A DNA stretch of 23,455 nt from Planctomycetaceae bacterium (GTDB lineage: Bacteria; Planctomycetota; Planctomycetia; Planctomycetales; Planctomycetaceae), in assembly GCA_020426085.1 (NCBI GenBank), contig JAGQQP010000008.1:1-23455 (forward strand), written 5' to 3'. Position numbers and translations under genes: made by a program. Every line of letters starts with the position of its first letter. Within the stretch, counting starts at the first letter, position 1. The notes under the pieces are model-generated. The model had not been told where the DNA came from, ran no database searches, and saw nothing but the letters and a program-made list of their open reading frames with translations. Positions 15,577 to 23,455 of the stretch are shown one piece after another.

Positions 15577-15929
15577 CTCTATTCCCCCCATCCTTTTGAA
15601 GAAACAGGTCGCATTGAAAAAACAACCAGAGGTGGCCTGAACCAATCAGTTCCCCCCTCGATTGTCAACAGCTTAAATCGTTTTCTGCGAGCCTGTAGAT
15701 TTCACGATCGCAGATTTTGTATTATTTGCAGGAGCGGTAAAATAAGCGATTTTGGTTTTTCGGGAAAGACCAGATTGAGAACGACAACTTGCTCTGTAGT
15801 AACGCTTTATTTTCCTCCGCTCCCACTGGTTGGTCTTGACGTAATTCCTGAATTCCATGTCTAATACCTCCGCAAAAGACCACCCGATTTCCCATATCCA
15901 CTATCGTGCCTCGAACCTGATTGCCACCG
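15577..15929. other. Divergent intergenic region of the polysaccharide locus
   Basis: These 353 bases separate the leftward methyltransferase gene from the rightward GT-B-like gene. No convincing gene is seen; short frames here lack ribosome sites and merely run into the coding regions. A rightward promoter candidate is listed separately. The leftward promoter is not obvious. Confidence 0.5.
15836..15865 (+). promoter_or_regulatory. Putative promoter for the GT-B-like gene
   Basis: TTGACG (15836-15841, 5/6) and TCTAAT (15860-15865, 5/6) are 18 nt apart, about 65 nt before the likely start. The match is good in sequence but untested, and planctomycete promoters are poorly defined. Confidence 0.4.
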
Positions 15930-17204
15930 ATGTTCTCATCACAGTCACCACAGAATACCAGGACTGTAAAGCATGTAATGGCCACATGTTATGGCGGAGG
16001 ACATGTCCAGATGCTGATTCCTGTGCTGCAGGAACTAAAGGCTCAGGGCTGCCGGATTTCAGTACTCGGCTTGACTACAGCTACGGAACCGCTGAGGGCC
16101 ACCGGCTTTGAACCAATCGGTTTCCGACATCTTCTGACTTCGGATGATGAATGTGCCCGCCGACATGGCATTCGGCTGGCAGAAGAAATGCACGCCGATG
16201 GAAAATCGGTCCCTCTGGAAGAAACCATTGCCTATCTGGGACTCTCCTATGCGGACCTGGAAGAGAGAATCGGTACGGAAAATGCTAAACAGCTCTATCG
16301 GGTACAAGGCCGTCGTGCGTTTCTTCCCCTCAATCCAATCAGACGTCTGTTTGATCAATTGAAGCCGGATGCCCTGCTGACGACGAATTCTCCCCGTGCG
16401 GAACTGGCATCAGTCAAAGTAGCACAGGAACGAGGAATCCCCGCAATCAGCATGGTCAGTCTGTTTGGACTGCAGATCGCCGACATTATTGCAGACCGGG
16501 TCTGCATTCCATTTGAAGCGACCATTCCTCAATTAACGGCACGAGGCGTCGATCCTCGTACGCTCGTCATCACCGGCCACCCCAGTTTCGACTGTGCTGC
16601 AGATGTTCTGCATCAGGAATCGGTTGGTATCGAATGGCGTATCAGGAAGTCAATTAAGAACGACACTCCACTGGCCCTCTATGCAATGCAACCTGGTATC
16701 GACGACCAGAGTACCCTGGTTGAAGCCAGCCTGCTGCAGGCGATCAAACAAAACCCGCAGCTTCGAATAGCAGTCCGCAAACATCCCAATCATCGTGACG
16801 CTGATGCGCAGAAAGTGATCGACCAGTTGGGGTCGGCAGCTTTGAATGCCTCCGACGACTCACTGGGTACGGTCTTACACGCTTGTGATGTACTGGTCAC
16901 TCATCACTCCACAGTGGGAATCAAGGCCGCATTAATTGGAAAGCAGGTCGCTTTTTTTAATCTGGAAAATGACATCAGCGTTTATGGTCTTCCCCTGCAT
17001 GAATATGACTGGGCTTCGTTTTCGACAACAGTCGATGCGGGAGCCCGTGCACTGGCATCGATCAAACGGGAACCTCTAGAACTACAACAGAAGCGGGGAA
17101 GTCAGATTCGCCAGACATGGAACTGCGATGGTCGATCACATTACCGAATCGCTGAAACGGTCCTTCAATCACTTAACGCGCCAGCGAAAAATGATGCCGC
17201 CTGA
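15930..17204 (+). CDS. GT-B-fold glycosyltransferase-like / CDP-glycerol transferase-like protein
   Basis: The 424-residue protein has two Rossmann-like halves. VKHVMATCYGGGHVQMLIPVLQEL (about 13-36) carries the GGGH loop seen in MurG-type and 2-epimerase-like GT-B proteins. The second half has TGHPSFDCAADVL, LRIAVRKHPNHRD and VLVTHHSTVGIKAALIGK, which resembles the donor-binding HxSTxxxEA region of UDP-GlcNAc 2-epimerase and CDP-glycerol transferase families, and then a conserved-looking ENDISVYGLPL. Substrate cannot be named. The frame opens at TTG 15921; ATG 15930 is preferred though neither has a clear ribosome site. It is the only glycosyltransferase-like gene beside the polysaccharide cluster. 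Its stop directly abuts that of the convergent creatininase gene. Confidence 0.7.
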   Translation: MFSSQSPQNTRTVKHVMATCYGGGHVQMLIPVLQELKAQGCRISVLGLTTATEPLRATGFEPIGFRHLLTSDDECARRHGIRLAEEMHADGKSVPLEETIAYLGLSYADLEERIGTENAKQLYRVQGRRAFLPLNPIRRLFDQLKPDALLTTNSPRAELASVKVAQERGIPAISMVSLFGLQIADIIADRVCIPFEATIPQLTARGVDPRTLVITGHPSFDCAADVLHQESVGIEWRIRKSIKNDTPLALYAMQPGIDDQSTLVEASLLQAIKQNPQLRIAVRKHPNHRDADAQKVIDQLGSAALNASDDSLGTVLHACDVLVTHHSTVGIKAALIGKQVAFFNLENDISVYGLPLHEYDWASFSTTVDAGARALASIKREPLELQQKRGSQIRQTWNCDGRSHYRIAETVLQSLNAPAKNDAA

Positions 17205-17951
17205 TTATTCAGGAAACGGTAATAACTGGAGCGTTTTCAACACTTCCGTTACCCTGTTTACAATCTTTGAAAACATCGCAGCCCCCTTCTGGGCCGATGC
17301 CAGATCCGGTCGCCCTGTCGCTCCCTGTGAGGTTCGCTGAAACATGTCGTTGCAGAGATAAACGCCTTCCAGCATATCCAGCTTGTAGTCGTCAAAATTC
17401 ATCAGCTGTGACTCGTCTACCAGTTCGGGCCGCAGATGCATAATCAAAGAAGTTTCTGCTTCGCAGGCATGACCAACGGTTTTACACTTTCCTTCCAGCT
17501 GGGATGCGATTTCATCCTCCGCAATGGACCAGTAAGAAGCCGCCATCAGCCTGGTGTTGGGATAATCAATCTGCAAACGCCGCAAAGAAATCTGCATCGG
17601 ACCAATATTTCCCCCATGCCCATTCAGAATCAGAATTCGGCGAAATCCGTCACCAAGCAGTGACTCACAGATTTCACAGAGCAGAGTCTCATAGTTCTCC
17701 ACACGAGACGTTAACGTCGCTCCCCAGCGCAGATGATGCTGGCTGGCACCGAGCCAGAGAGTCGGCAACAACAGAACCGAATCCGGGAGATTTGCTTCAA
17801 CCGCTTCTGCGACGGCGGTGCAGATAATGTGATCCGTGCCCGTCGGCATATGGGGGCCATGTTGCTCGACGGCGGCGATCGGGAGAACAACCAGCGTATC
17901 TTCACGGGATACATTTTTAAGCGCGAGGGCATTCATTTCTGCATATTTCAT
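17205..17951 (-). CDS. Creatininase-family amidohydrolase
   Basis: The 248-residue metal-dependent hydrolase belongs to the creatininase family (PF02633), whose members open cyclic or linear amides (creatinine, formamido-pyrimidines) or mature the mycofactocin peptide. PIAAVEQHGPHMPTGTD (about 24-40) gives Glu29, His31 and Asp40, NGHGGN gives His112, and GHACEAETSLIMHL gives the distal His and Glu residues. All expected metal ligands appear present. The frame can start at ATG 17972, overlapping the symporter gene by 14 nt. The ATG at 17951 is preferred because GGAG stands 12 bases before it and the protein then begins MKYAEMN, as relatives commonly do. The close link to an SSS symporter suggests action on an imported compound. 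Exact substrate unknown. Confidence 0.87.
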   Translation of the reverse strand: MKYAEMNALALKNVSREDTLVVLPIAAVEQHGPHMPTGTDHIICTAVAEAVEANLPDSVLLLPTLWLGASQHHLRWGATLTSRVENYETLLCEICESLLGDGFRRILILNGHGGNIGPMQISLRRLQIDYPNTRLMAASYWSIAEDEIASQLEGKCKTVGHACEAETSLIMHLRPELVDESQLMNFDDYKLDMLEGVYLCNDMFQRTSQGATGRPDLASAQKGAAMFSKIVNRVTEVLKTLQLLPFPE

Positions 17952-17958
17952 GAGATCT

Positions 17959-19590
17959 TTACTCTCCGGCATCCGGGGGATTTTTGAAATTTCCGTGGAT
18001 CACATTCCAATAGGTGAGCGATGCTTCAGCTGCATCTGACTTCTTCTTCGCAGTCGGCAGACTCACGATCAAGCCAATCAACATGGTCAGGCCAAATCCG
18101 ATCGGCCAGAACCAGACTGAAAACCAGTCTGCTGCAAGGTACATCAGCGCAATTGTAATCAATGCCCCGGAAAGCGCCCCTGTCATGACCCCCGCGGTGG
18201 TTGAGTTTTTAAAAAACAGCGCCAGGATAAAGACGGCCAGTAATGGTCCCCCAAAACCGGCAGTCATTTTTTTTCCAATGGCAAACACATCACCCATCTC
18301 ACCGACATTGCAGGCCAGGAAGATCGAAAGGATTCCAATCAGCACCACCAGTCCCCGGTCCTGTAACATTTCGATCATATTATTTTTCGGTTTCCAATGC
18401 GCGAAATGACGATCGCGGAAATCAACCATCAGCGCAGTGGTTACAGAATGAATTCCCGAGTCGATACTGGACATCACCGCCGCCATCAGTGCCACTAGAA
18501 ATAAACCAACCACACCGGGTGGAAAATGGAGTCGGACATATTGTGGCAGCGCTTCATCCTGTTTATTTAAAGCCCGGATATCCTCTGCCACATATTGGGG
18601 ATAGGATTCATAATATTCAGGGACCGTCATTCCGTCTCCCGATCTCCAGTCGGGGAGTTCTCCATTCAGTTCGGTTGCCAGTACCGAAACAATTTCTTCG
18701 GGAAACTGCTGATAATGCGAATACAGGCCGACTCCAATTGCCAGTAACCCTGGGACGACGATCCACATCCCCAGGATATTAATCGAGAATCCGATCTGGG
18801 ATGTTTTTTCTGAGCGGGCAGAGATATAACGCTGGACGGCAACCTGATCTGCACCAAATGCAGACAGGCCTTCCAGAAACAAGCCAATCAGCAGAGCCCA
18901 GCTGCCATATTCCAAAGTCATCGAAGGGGTAAAATCAATCAGGACATTTTCGCGACCTTCAAAATAGGTCGAGATCATCCCGGACACGCCCCCCTCTGTC
19001 TGGGAAAGAATCAATCCCAGTGTCAATAAGATCGTCAGGCTGAAGATAAAAAACTGTAGAACGTCAGTCCACATGACTGCTCGCAATCCACCGAGCATCG
19101 TATAAAAAATCGAAACGACGCCCAATACAATGATCACCGTTACCTGGTCGACCTGCATGACATTCGCCAGTACAACGGAAGCGGCATAAGTTGCAGAAGC
19201 CATCCAGCCAATCCGCAGAAAAATAAACAGACCACTGGCCAGAGAACGTACGGAAACGTGATAACGTCGTTCCAGATATTCATACGCCGTTTGACATTTC
19301 AGCCGTGCATATACGGGAATAAATACCCAGAGCACCAGGGGAGCCATCAATGAAATGGCAATCAGAAACAGACTGATTCGAAGTCCGCTCCCGTACGCAA
19401 TCGAAGGGTACATGACAAAACTGTTCGCGGAAAACAGAGTCGCCATCACACTCAATCCCACAGGCAGCCAACCCATGGAATTCCCGGCAGCAAAAAACTC
19501 CTGACGCGACTGATTTCGGCCAAAATATATGCCCAGTGCAACCGAAAACAGAAGATAGACGAAAATGACACCGTAATCGAGCGAATGCAT
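17959..19590 (-). CDS. Sodium:solute symporter (SSS family)
   Basis: This 543-residue inner-membrane protein has about 13 hydrophobic helices. It would use the Na+ gradient to import a small organic solute. Early blocks are typical: EFFAAGNSMGWLPVGLSVMATLFSAN (about 31-56), TAYEYLERRYH (101-111, the SSS signature), RIGWMASATYAASVVLANVMQ, YTMLGGLRAVMWTDVLQFFIF and MAAVMSSIDSGIHSVTTALMVDF with the Ser pair near the Na2 site. Family transporters carry sugars, sialic acid, proline or pantothenate; the specificity here cannot be read. The creatininase gene follows within a few bases, and the isochorismatase-like gene precedes it by 97 nt, all leftward, so a catabolic operon is likely. Confidence 0.92.
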   Translation of the reverse strand: MHSLDYGVIFVYLLFSVALGIYFGRNQSRQEFFAAGNSMGWLPVGLSVMATLFSANSFVMYPSIAYGSGLRISLFLIAISLMAPLVLWVFIPVYARLKCQTAYEYLERRYHVSVRSLASGLFIFLRIGWMASATYAASVVLANVMQVDQVTVIIVLGVVSIFYTMLGGLRAVMWTDVLQFFIFSLTILLTLGLILSQTEGGVSGMISTYFEGRENVLIDFTPSMTLEYGSWALLIGLFLEGLSAFGADQVAVQRYISARSEKTSQIGFSINILGMWIVVPGLLAIGVGLYSHYQQFPEEIVSVLATELNGELPDWRSGDGMTVPEYYESYPQYVAEDIRALNKQDEALPQYVRLHFPPGVVGLFLVALMAAVMSSIDSGIHSVTTALMVDFRDRHFAHWKPKNNMIEMLQDRGLVVLIGILSIFLACNVGEMGDVFAIGKKMTAGFGGPLLAVFILALFFKNSTTAGVMTGALSGALITIALMYLAADWFSVWFWPIGFGLTMLIGLIVSLPTAKKKSDAAEASLTYWNVIHGNFKNPPDAGE

Positions 19591-19687
19591 CTTGCAGTCA
19601 GTTCTAAAAGAAATATTAAAATGCTGCAGTGAATCTTCTCGCTGCAGCAGAGTTATCGAAATTGTTCAAAGTTCGCCGAGCAAAGCC

Positions 19688-20623
19688 TTAATGCGTTGCG
19701 TTTTCATCAAAACGAAATGCCGGTTTACCAGTAAATGTGGTTGAGGTGATCGTGGGACAGATCTTCTTCTCAATATGTTCAACCACCAGATCGGTACCAC
19801 GAAAATGACTGATGGGGGGATCATTCTGCTGAAACAGGGAATCAGTCAGGTCACGGCAGAGAACCACATTTTTTCCCTGATACACCATCTGCCGTAACCC
19901 GAACGGTCGCCCACAGACGCAGAGATTGGTGTGGACTCCCATCAGTACGACTTTGTCGATGCCCCGTACTTCCAGCAGATTGAAAATTTCCTGGCCGTTA
20001 TCGCTGATGGCGTCTTCGTCGGCAATTTCGATTGTGTTAATCTGTCGAGTCCAGGGAATCTTCTCCCCTTTCCAGTGACGAAGCCCGGTTTCATCGGGTT
20101 CCCAGCCTTTGCAGTTTACTTTGCAGCCGCAACCGCCTGCTCGAACAAACGGCAGCGGTGCTCCTTCTTTTTCATCATTCCAGTATTTCCACTTAAAATC
20201 GAGCGGTGCTTCTGCGAAGGGAGCCTCAATGGCGCGTTGACGTTGAGGAGTCCCCGCATAAAAATTCATGCGACCACTGGGAGCATGGATAATGAAAACA
20301 CCTTTTTCACGGGCCGCCTTCAGAGTTTCATTCATCGCGGGAGCCATCTCGGCAACCCGTTTGGCCGCCTGCTTGCAGGTATGATCATCCCACATATCGC
20401 AGACAATAATTGCGGTCTGCTCAGGTTTCCAATAGACAGCCTCTTTCACTGGTCGAAATTTACCAGATTCATCTTCGACCCGTTTCTGCAGAACCACCGG
20501 AAATAATTTCGATTTACCAGGTGCAGCAGTCCATCCCGTACCACAGAGGTGGAAAAACAGAACCAATATGAAGCATCCAGCTGGAATTCTCATAGACTTT
20601 GAACAGAGCCAACTCAAGATCAT
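19688..20623 (-). CDS. Secreted isochorismatase-family cysteine hydrolase
   Basis: The 311-residue protein has an N-terminal signal peptide (hydrophobic core IPAGCFILVLFFHLCGTGWTA, cut near residue 33), so it probably acts outside the cytoplasmic membrane. The family alpha/beta fold is marked by IIVCDMWDDHTC (72-83, catalytic Asp76), a central KG/HAP region (FIIHAPSGRM) and LMGVHTNLCVCGRPFGLRQM (227-246, nucleophile Cys235). Relatives hydrolyse nicotinamide, ureidoglycolate-like or other amides and vinyl ethers. An insertion with CGCKVNC (165-171) may bind metal or form disulfides. A TTG at 20644 also opens the frame; the ATG at 20623 is preferred, and ATG 20593 is a third option. It leads the symporter-creatininase module. 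Confidence 0.85.
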   Translation of the reverse strand: MILSWLCSKSMRIPAGCFILVLFFHLCGTGWTAAPGKSKLFPVVLQKRVEDESGKFRPVKEAVYWKPEQTAIIVCDMWDDHTCKQAAKRVAEMAPAMNETLKAAREKGVFIIHAPSGRMNFYAGTPQRQRAIEAPFAEAPLDFKWKYWNDEKEGAPLPFVRAGGCGCKVNCKGWEPDETGLRHWKGEKIPWTRQINTIEIADEDAISDNGQEIFNLLEVRGIDKVVLMGVHTNLCVCGRPFGLRQMVYQGKNVVLCRDLTDSLFQQNDPPISHFRGTDLVVEHIEKKICPTITSTTFTGKPAFRFDENATH

Positions 20624-20880
20624 GTTTTTTCTTTCGTTTGACAAACGGAAATCGACTGAGCAGGTAGAAATCTACCCATATCATATCAAACCGCGTCCAT
20701 ATAAAAAGGAAAGCTAAGAAATCTCAAGGTATTTCAAACCAAAGTCGCGGTACAGATTCTGAATATTTTTCAGACAAAAAACGAACGTCGCTGTTTTCTA
20801 TCAATGAGACATATCAGGCAGCACCATTTTGAATGGGCAAGTCGAATAAAAAAGACGTAATCATTCGATGATCAAAAAAC

Positions 20881-21513
20881 ATGTGCACACAAAACAAAGC
20901 AGTTAAAAGCAAGGTGTCAGTCTACTCAAGCGGTGAAGAGTCGCTGATGGACGTTTCACAGTCCCGCCGTCACCAGATTTTTCTTCCACTGCTGAAATGG
21001 TTTGTGCTCCAGGGAATTACACCCAACCATCTGACCGGCTTGTCATTGCTCTGTGGAATCGGTTTCTGTTTTTTAATTGGTCTTCATCAGATCTGGAGTG
21101 CGCCAGCAGCTTTAACGCTGTTGTTATTACATGTTTTGTTGGATGGGATTGATGGCCCCCTGGCTCGTTACCTGGGAACAGCCGGGAATCGGGGCTCATT
21201 CACAGATACAACCGCAGATCAACTGGTGGTTACTTTTTCTACTATTGCCCTGATTCATATTGGCATGGTAACAGCCATTGCCGGTGGGCTATACCTGTTT
21301 TTCTATACCGTGGTAGTCGTCTTTGCCATGATCCGCAGTTCCCTGGCAATTCCGTACAGCTGGCTCGTGCGGCCTCGTTTAATTGTGTATGCGTGGATTC
21401 CCATTGATTTTTATTTTCTGCCGGGAACATTATCCGTTCTGCTCTGGATCTGCATCGGACTCCTGGGATGGAAATCACTGACTGGCTTCTTCAAAATTCG
21501 AAAAACACTATAA
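20881..21513 (+). CDS. CDP-alcohol phosphatidyltransferase family protein
   Basis: This is a 210-residue inner-membrane enzyme that moves a phosphatidyl group from CDP-diacylglycerol, or another CDP-linked donor, to an alcohol such as glycerol-phosphate, inositol or serine. The complete active-site motif DxxDGxxARx8GxxxDxxxD runs from Asp88 to Asp113 (Asp88, Asp91, Gly92, Ala95, Arg96, Gly105, Asp109, Asp113), with no position missing. It is preceded by NHLTGLSLLCG and has about six hydrophobic segments. Acceptor unknown. ATG 20881 is kept; an in-frame ATG at 20947 would drop 22 polar residues and has an equally plausible GGTGAAG upstream. No lipid-synthesis partner lies nearby. Confidence 0.88.
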   Translation: MCTQNKAVKSKVSVYSSGEESLMDVSQSRRHQIFLPLLKWFVLQGITPNHLTGLSLLCGIGFCFLIGLHQIWSAPAALTLLLLHVLLDGIDGPLARYLGTAGNRGSFTDTTADQLVVTFSTIALIHIGMVTAIAGGLYLFFYTVVVVFAMIRSSLAIPYSWLVRPRLIVYAWIPIDFYFLPGTLSVLLWICIGLLGWKSLTGFFKIRKTL

Positions 21514-21553
21514 TTCAGATTAGCGCTCACAATTTTTTATAACAGTTGATCGA

Positions 21554-21970
21554 TTATTCTTTAATTTTGATCTCGAATGCATTTTCGCCGGCTTTTACCT
21601 GAAAAGTCTGGGTGATTTCAGCGGGCACCTCAGATTGTGATTCACTCATTCTGGGATAGTAGGTAACCCGGTATTCACCTGCACGCGCCCCATCGATTCG
21701 CTGCCCTTCAATCAACGAAAACAATTGAAAACTTCCGTCAGCTTGAATTTCTGCCTGAGAAGTCTGCTCTGCGTCAGTTGGCGACTGAAAAACAATCATT
21801 CCTCCCTTTACTGGGGCATCGGTCTTATCTTTTACAATCCCCTTCACTACAAAAGTCTCAGGCAGAGGTTGGGAGTTCTCACCACACCCGCTCAGTACAA
21901 GTAAGCCGCAGAGCAAAACGAGAAAGATCCTGATTCGCGTCAGGTTCAGTCTATCTTTCATGAATGACAT
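21554..21970 (-). CDS. Small lipoprotein with carboxypeptidase-regulatory-like (beta-sandwich) domain
   Basis: The 138-residue protein has a lipoprotein signal: basic MKDRLNLTRIR, hydrophobic core, then lipobox LSGC with Cys29. The mature part (about 110 residues) begins VVKGIVKDKTDAPVKGGMIVF, the typical opening of a CarboxypepD_reg-like beta-sandwich, and has GEYRVTYYPR. It should be anchored in a membrane facing the periplasm. The frame extends to 22054, but ATG 21970 has AGGAG four bases upstream and gives a normal signal peptide, so that start is chosen. It follows the DUF1559 gene on the same strand, a pairing common in planctomycetes. Function not known. Confidence 0.85.
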   Translation of the reverse strand: MSFMKDRLNLTRIRIFLVLLCGLLVLSGCGENSQPLPETFVVKGIVKDKTDAPVKGGMIVFQSPTDAEQTSQAEIQADGSFQLFSLIEGQRIDGARAGEYRVTYYPRMSESQSEVPAEITQTFQVKAGENAFEIKIKE

Positions 21971-22075
21971 TAAACTCCTCTGGATGAAACACTTCAGACA
22001 AGATTGAAGAAAACGTCTGCACCATCTTACGAATTTCAGATTCCTCGGAGGCACTTTCGAAAAACGGGATACTGG

Positions 22076-23047
22076 CTAGAATTCTCCCAATGTTTGTCCG
22101 TCTGTGGGATTACAAAGATTTGCCCATAATCCTGCATCAACACTTCCCCCAATCATTCGGACACTGCCGTCCCCCAGGCAAACATGGATACCACCAGCGT
22201 GAGGTGACTGAACGCGACGGGATTCGCAACCGTTGATCCAGTCGGGCAGAATTTGAGGTGTCAGGCAGGTTGTATAACCTGTTGAGCCTGGTGTCTGGCT
22301 GTACTGATTAATACAAAAGACCGGACGCCAGACACTATTGGAATCAGACCAGAGATTTCCATAGGTCGAAGATGAATTGGGGATTCCGCTCGTACCACAG
22401 GTTCCGTAACGTTCAGAAAAAACGACTGTATTGGAACTGCCATCGGTAAAAGTTGCCATTGTCGAGTTCCCTTCCAGTCGTTCGGCCGTTGTCGATTTGG
22501 TAGGATTACCAAAAAAGTTATAATTTGCAGCATAGTTTCCAACGGCCCACCCATTGGCGCCACCATTTGTCGTCGCTCCTTTATTATTGGGGGAAGAGAC
22601 TTCAGAAGGGCATAAGTAGGTGGGAACAGGGTGAGCATAAACTGTAGCACCACCGACTATGGTACCTACATTATTTTTTGCTGCGATGTAGAGCGGACCT
22701 TGATCAACATACGGCAATAACCAGTTGAAGACAGTAAATCCGACTGCATCCTGGTAGGGACCGGTTTTCGTGATACTCGACGGTGATGCAGGCGCTACCA
22801 GAGGAGGGAATTTTTGATATGTGTCGTAGATATTGTGAAACGCTAATCCAATCTGCTTGAGATTATTCTTACACTGATTTCGTCGCGCCGCAGCCCGAGC
22901 CTGTTGCACTGCCGGCAGGAGTAAAGCAATCAGTAAGGCAATAATTGCAATCACTACCAGCAATTCGATGAGCGTGAATCCTCCCCGCTTACCGCTTTTT
23001 CTCAGCGGTCTGGAAAAGCTGATCTGGGAGTTACTATGTTGCTGCAT
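22076..23047 (-). CDS. DUF1559 (prepilin-like, H-x9-DG) protein
   Basis: This 323-residue protein is of a kind multiplied in Planctomycetes. After basic residues, [29 protein letters not shown] (22-50) is a type IV prepilin signal, with cleavage between Gly23 and Phe24 and Glu at mature position 5. [19 protein letters not shown] (56-72) is the DUF1559 start. The C-terminus has [12 protein letters not shown] (His283, Asp293-Gly294), an exact H-x9-DG motif. It is a membrane-anchored pseudopilin-like surface or periplasmic protein of unknown task. AGAGGG lies about five bases before the ATG. The lipoprotein gene follows, probably in one transcript. Confidence 0.93.
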   Translation of the reverse strand: MQQHSNSQISFSRPLRKSGKRGGFTLIELLVVIAIIALLIALLLPAVQQARAAARRNQCKNNLKQIGLAFHNIYDTYQKFPPLVAPASPSSITKTGPYQDAVGFTVFNWLLPYVDQGPLYIAAKNNVGTIVGGATVYAHPVPTYLCPSEVSSPNNKGATTNGGANGWAVGNYAANYNFFGNPTKSTTAERLEGNSTMATFTDGSSNTVVFSERYGTCGTSGIPNSSSTYGNLWSDSNSVWRPVFCINQYSQTPGSTGYTTCLTPQILPDWINGCESRRVQSPHAGGIHVCLGDGSVRMIGGSVDAGLWANLCNPTDGQTLGEF

Positions 23048-23147
23048 TGTTACCCTCTAACAGAAGACAGGGAGCGCAACTGAAACTTGACTGAGAACTC
23101 ATCTAAAAAAAGTGCGTCTTTATAGTAACAAATCGCACCAGTAATCG

Positions 23148-23175
23148 CTTATACGTTTTCGAAATATTTCAGCAA
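23148..23175 (-). promoter_or_regulatory. Putative promoter for the DUF1559 gene
   Basis: On the minus strand TTGCTG (23175-23170) is followed after 16 nt by TATAAG (23153-23148, 5/6). This is about 100 nt upstream of the start codon. The -35 match is only 3/6. The remaining spacer (23048-23296) shows no gene. Confidence 0.28.
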
Positions 23176-23296
23176 GTTTCACTGACTTCAGTTTTCCGGC
23201 AGCATCTTCAGATCCTGGAAGATATGCATACATTACAATTGATAAGCGAAAATTGAAGTGTCATTATGAATCAGACATCAAGAAAGAATGAGGACG

Positions 23297-23334
23297 TAAA
23301 AAAACCCCTTATCTCAAAGAGACAAGGGGTTTTA
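23297..23334 (-). terminator. Rho-independent terminator after the 5S rRNA gene
   Basis: On the minus strand, AAAACCCCTT and AAGGGGTTTT arms (10 bp) plus a 4-bp TCTC/GAGA stem across one mismatch enclose an AAA-type loop. A T-run continues from 23304 to 23298. It begins about 8 nt after the 5S 3' end. Because the T/A runs are on both sides, it could work in both directions and also shield the DUF1559 region from rRNA transcription. Confidence 0.9.
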
Positions 23335-23340
23335 AAAATA

Positions 23341-23448
23341 TCCGGCAATACCTACTTTCGCACTGGTGGGCACTATCATCGGCTCTGTGAGCTTAACTGT
23401 CGTGTTCGGAATGGGAACGCGTGTGGCCTCACAGATATGGTCACCGGA
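23341..23448 (-). rRNA. rrf: 5S ribosomal RNA
   Basis: Read on the minus strand, the segment carries the conserved 5S core: TTCCCATTCCGAACACGAC (loop B/C region), GTTAAGC, CCGATGATAGTGC, then GCGAAAGTAGGTATTGCCGG. The 5' end (TCCGGTGAC) pairs with the 3' end (TTGCCGGA) to close helix I, which fixes the ends at 23448 and 23341, about 108 nt. Upstream bases to 23455 would lead to a 23S gene outside the window if this is a linked rRNA operon. The following terminator supports it being the last gene of its transcript. Confidence 0.95.
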
Positions 23449-23455
23449 ATTGACA

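Noticed and set aside
15857..16111. Alternative frame at the start of the GT-B-like gene, possible frameshift
   Set aside because: The conserved GGGH block lies in the other frame and is continuous to the stop; no motif is split.
19623..19647. GCTGCAG repeats as a terminator after the isochorismatase/symporter junction
   Set aside because: There is no U-run, and the short palindromic 6-mers pair with themselves; the position does not suit termination of a coupled operon.
19931..20506. 191-codon plus-strand frame
   Set aside because: It is antisense to the isochorismatase-family gene, whose motifs are intact.

Overview
The window looks like a chromosomal segment of a planctomycete, possibly Gimesia- or Planctomyces-like; the genus is an inference. 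The main evidence is a DUF1559 protein with an N-terminal prepilin signal and a C-terminal H-x9-DG motif, a protein type expanded almost only in Planctomycetes, next to a small lipoprotein. Moderate GC, many weak or non-ATG starts and a hyper-acidic small protein fit this picture.

Layout. (1) 1-4039: an arsenosugar locus. Two glycosyltransferases of the arsenosugar-associated families run leftward and overlap by 37 nt. Divergently, an ArsM-type arsenite methyltransferase and the radical SAM enzyme ArsS run rightward. (2) 4040-4990: a gene-poor, repeat-rich spacer, then a 93-residue protein that is 61% Asp+Glu, then a stem-loop. (3) 4991-5812: a trimeric-type purine nucleoside phosphorylase with Asp at the base-selecting position. 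(4) 5856-15576: a leftward cell-surface polysaccharide cluster. In transcription order it holds a class I methyltransferase, asparagine synthase, phosphoglycosyl transferase, O-antigen ligase/polymerase, a MurJ-family flippase coupled to an HpcH/HpaI aldolase, UDP-glucuronate decarboxylase and a UDP-glucuronate 4-epimerase-like enzyme. A GT-B-like gene at 15930-17204 runs the other way. (5) 17205-20623: a leftward catabolic-looking module of secreted isochorismatase-family hydrolase, SSS-family symporter and creatininase-family amidohydrolase. (6) 20881-21513: a CDP-alcohol phosphatidyltransferase. (7) 21554-23047: the lipoprotein and DUF1559 gene. (8) 23297-23448: a 5S rRNA gene on the minus strand followed by a clear intrinsic terminator, probably the end of an rRNA operon outside the window.

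How the parts work together. ArsM and ArsS would methylate arsenite and add a 5'-deoxyadenosyl group, and the two glycosyltransferases would help process the product to arsenosugars. The polysaccharide genes supply UDP-xylose and probably UDP-galacturonate, a lipid-linked first sugar, a flippase and a ligase/polymerase. Almost all ordinary glycosyltransferases and the UDP-glucose dehydrogenase are missing, so the pathway must draw on genes elsewhere. The three-gene amidohydrolase/symporter module looks like uptake and hydrolysis of a small amide, with unknown substrate.

No CRISPR array, transposase, phage gene or tRNA was seen. No wholly new system can be claimed. The best candidates for novelty are the hyper-acidic protein with its repeat-rich upstream region, the flippase-aldolase pair and the Asp-type nucleoside phosphorylase.
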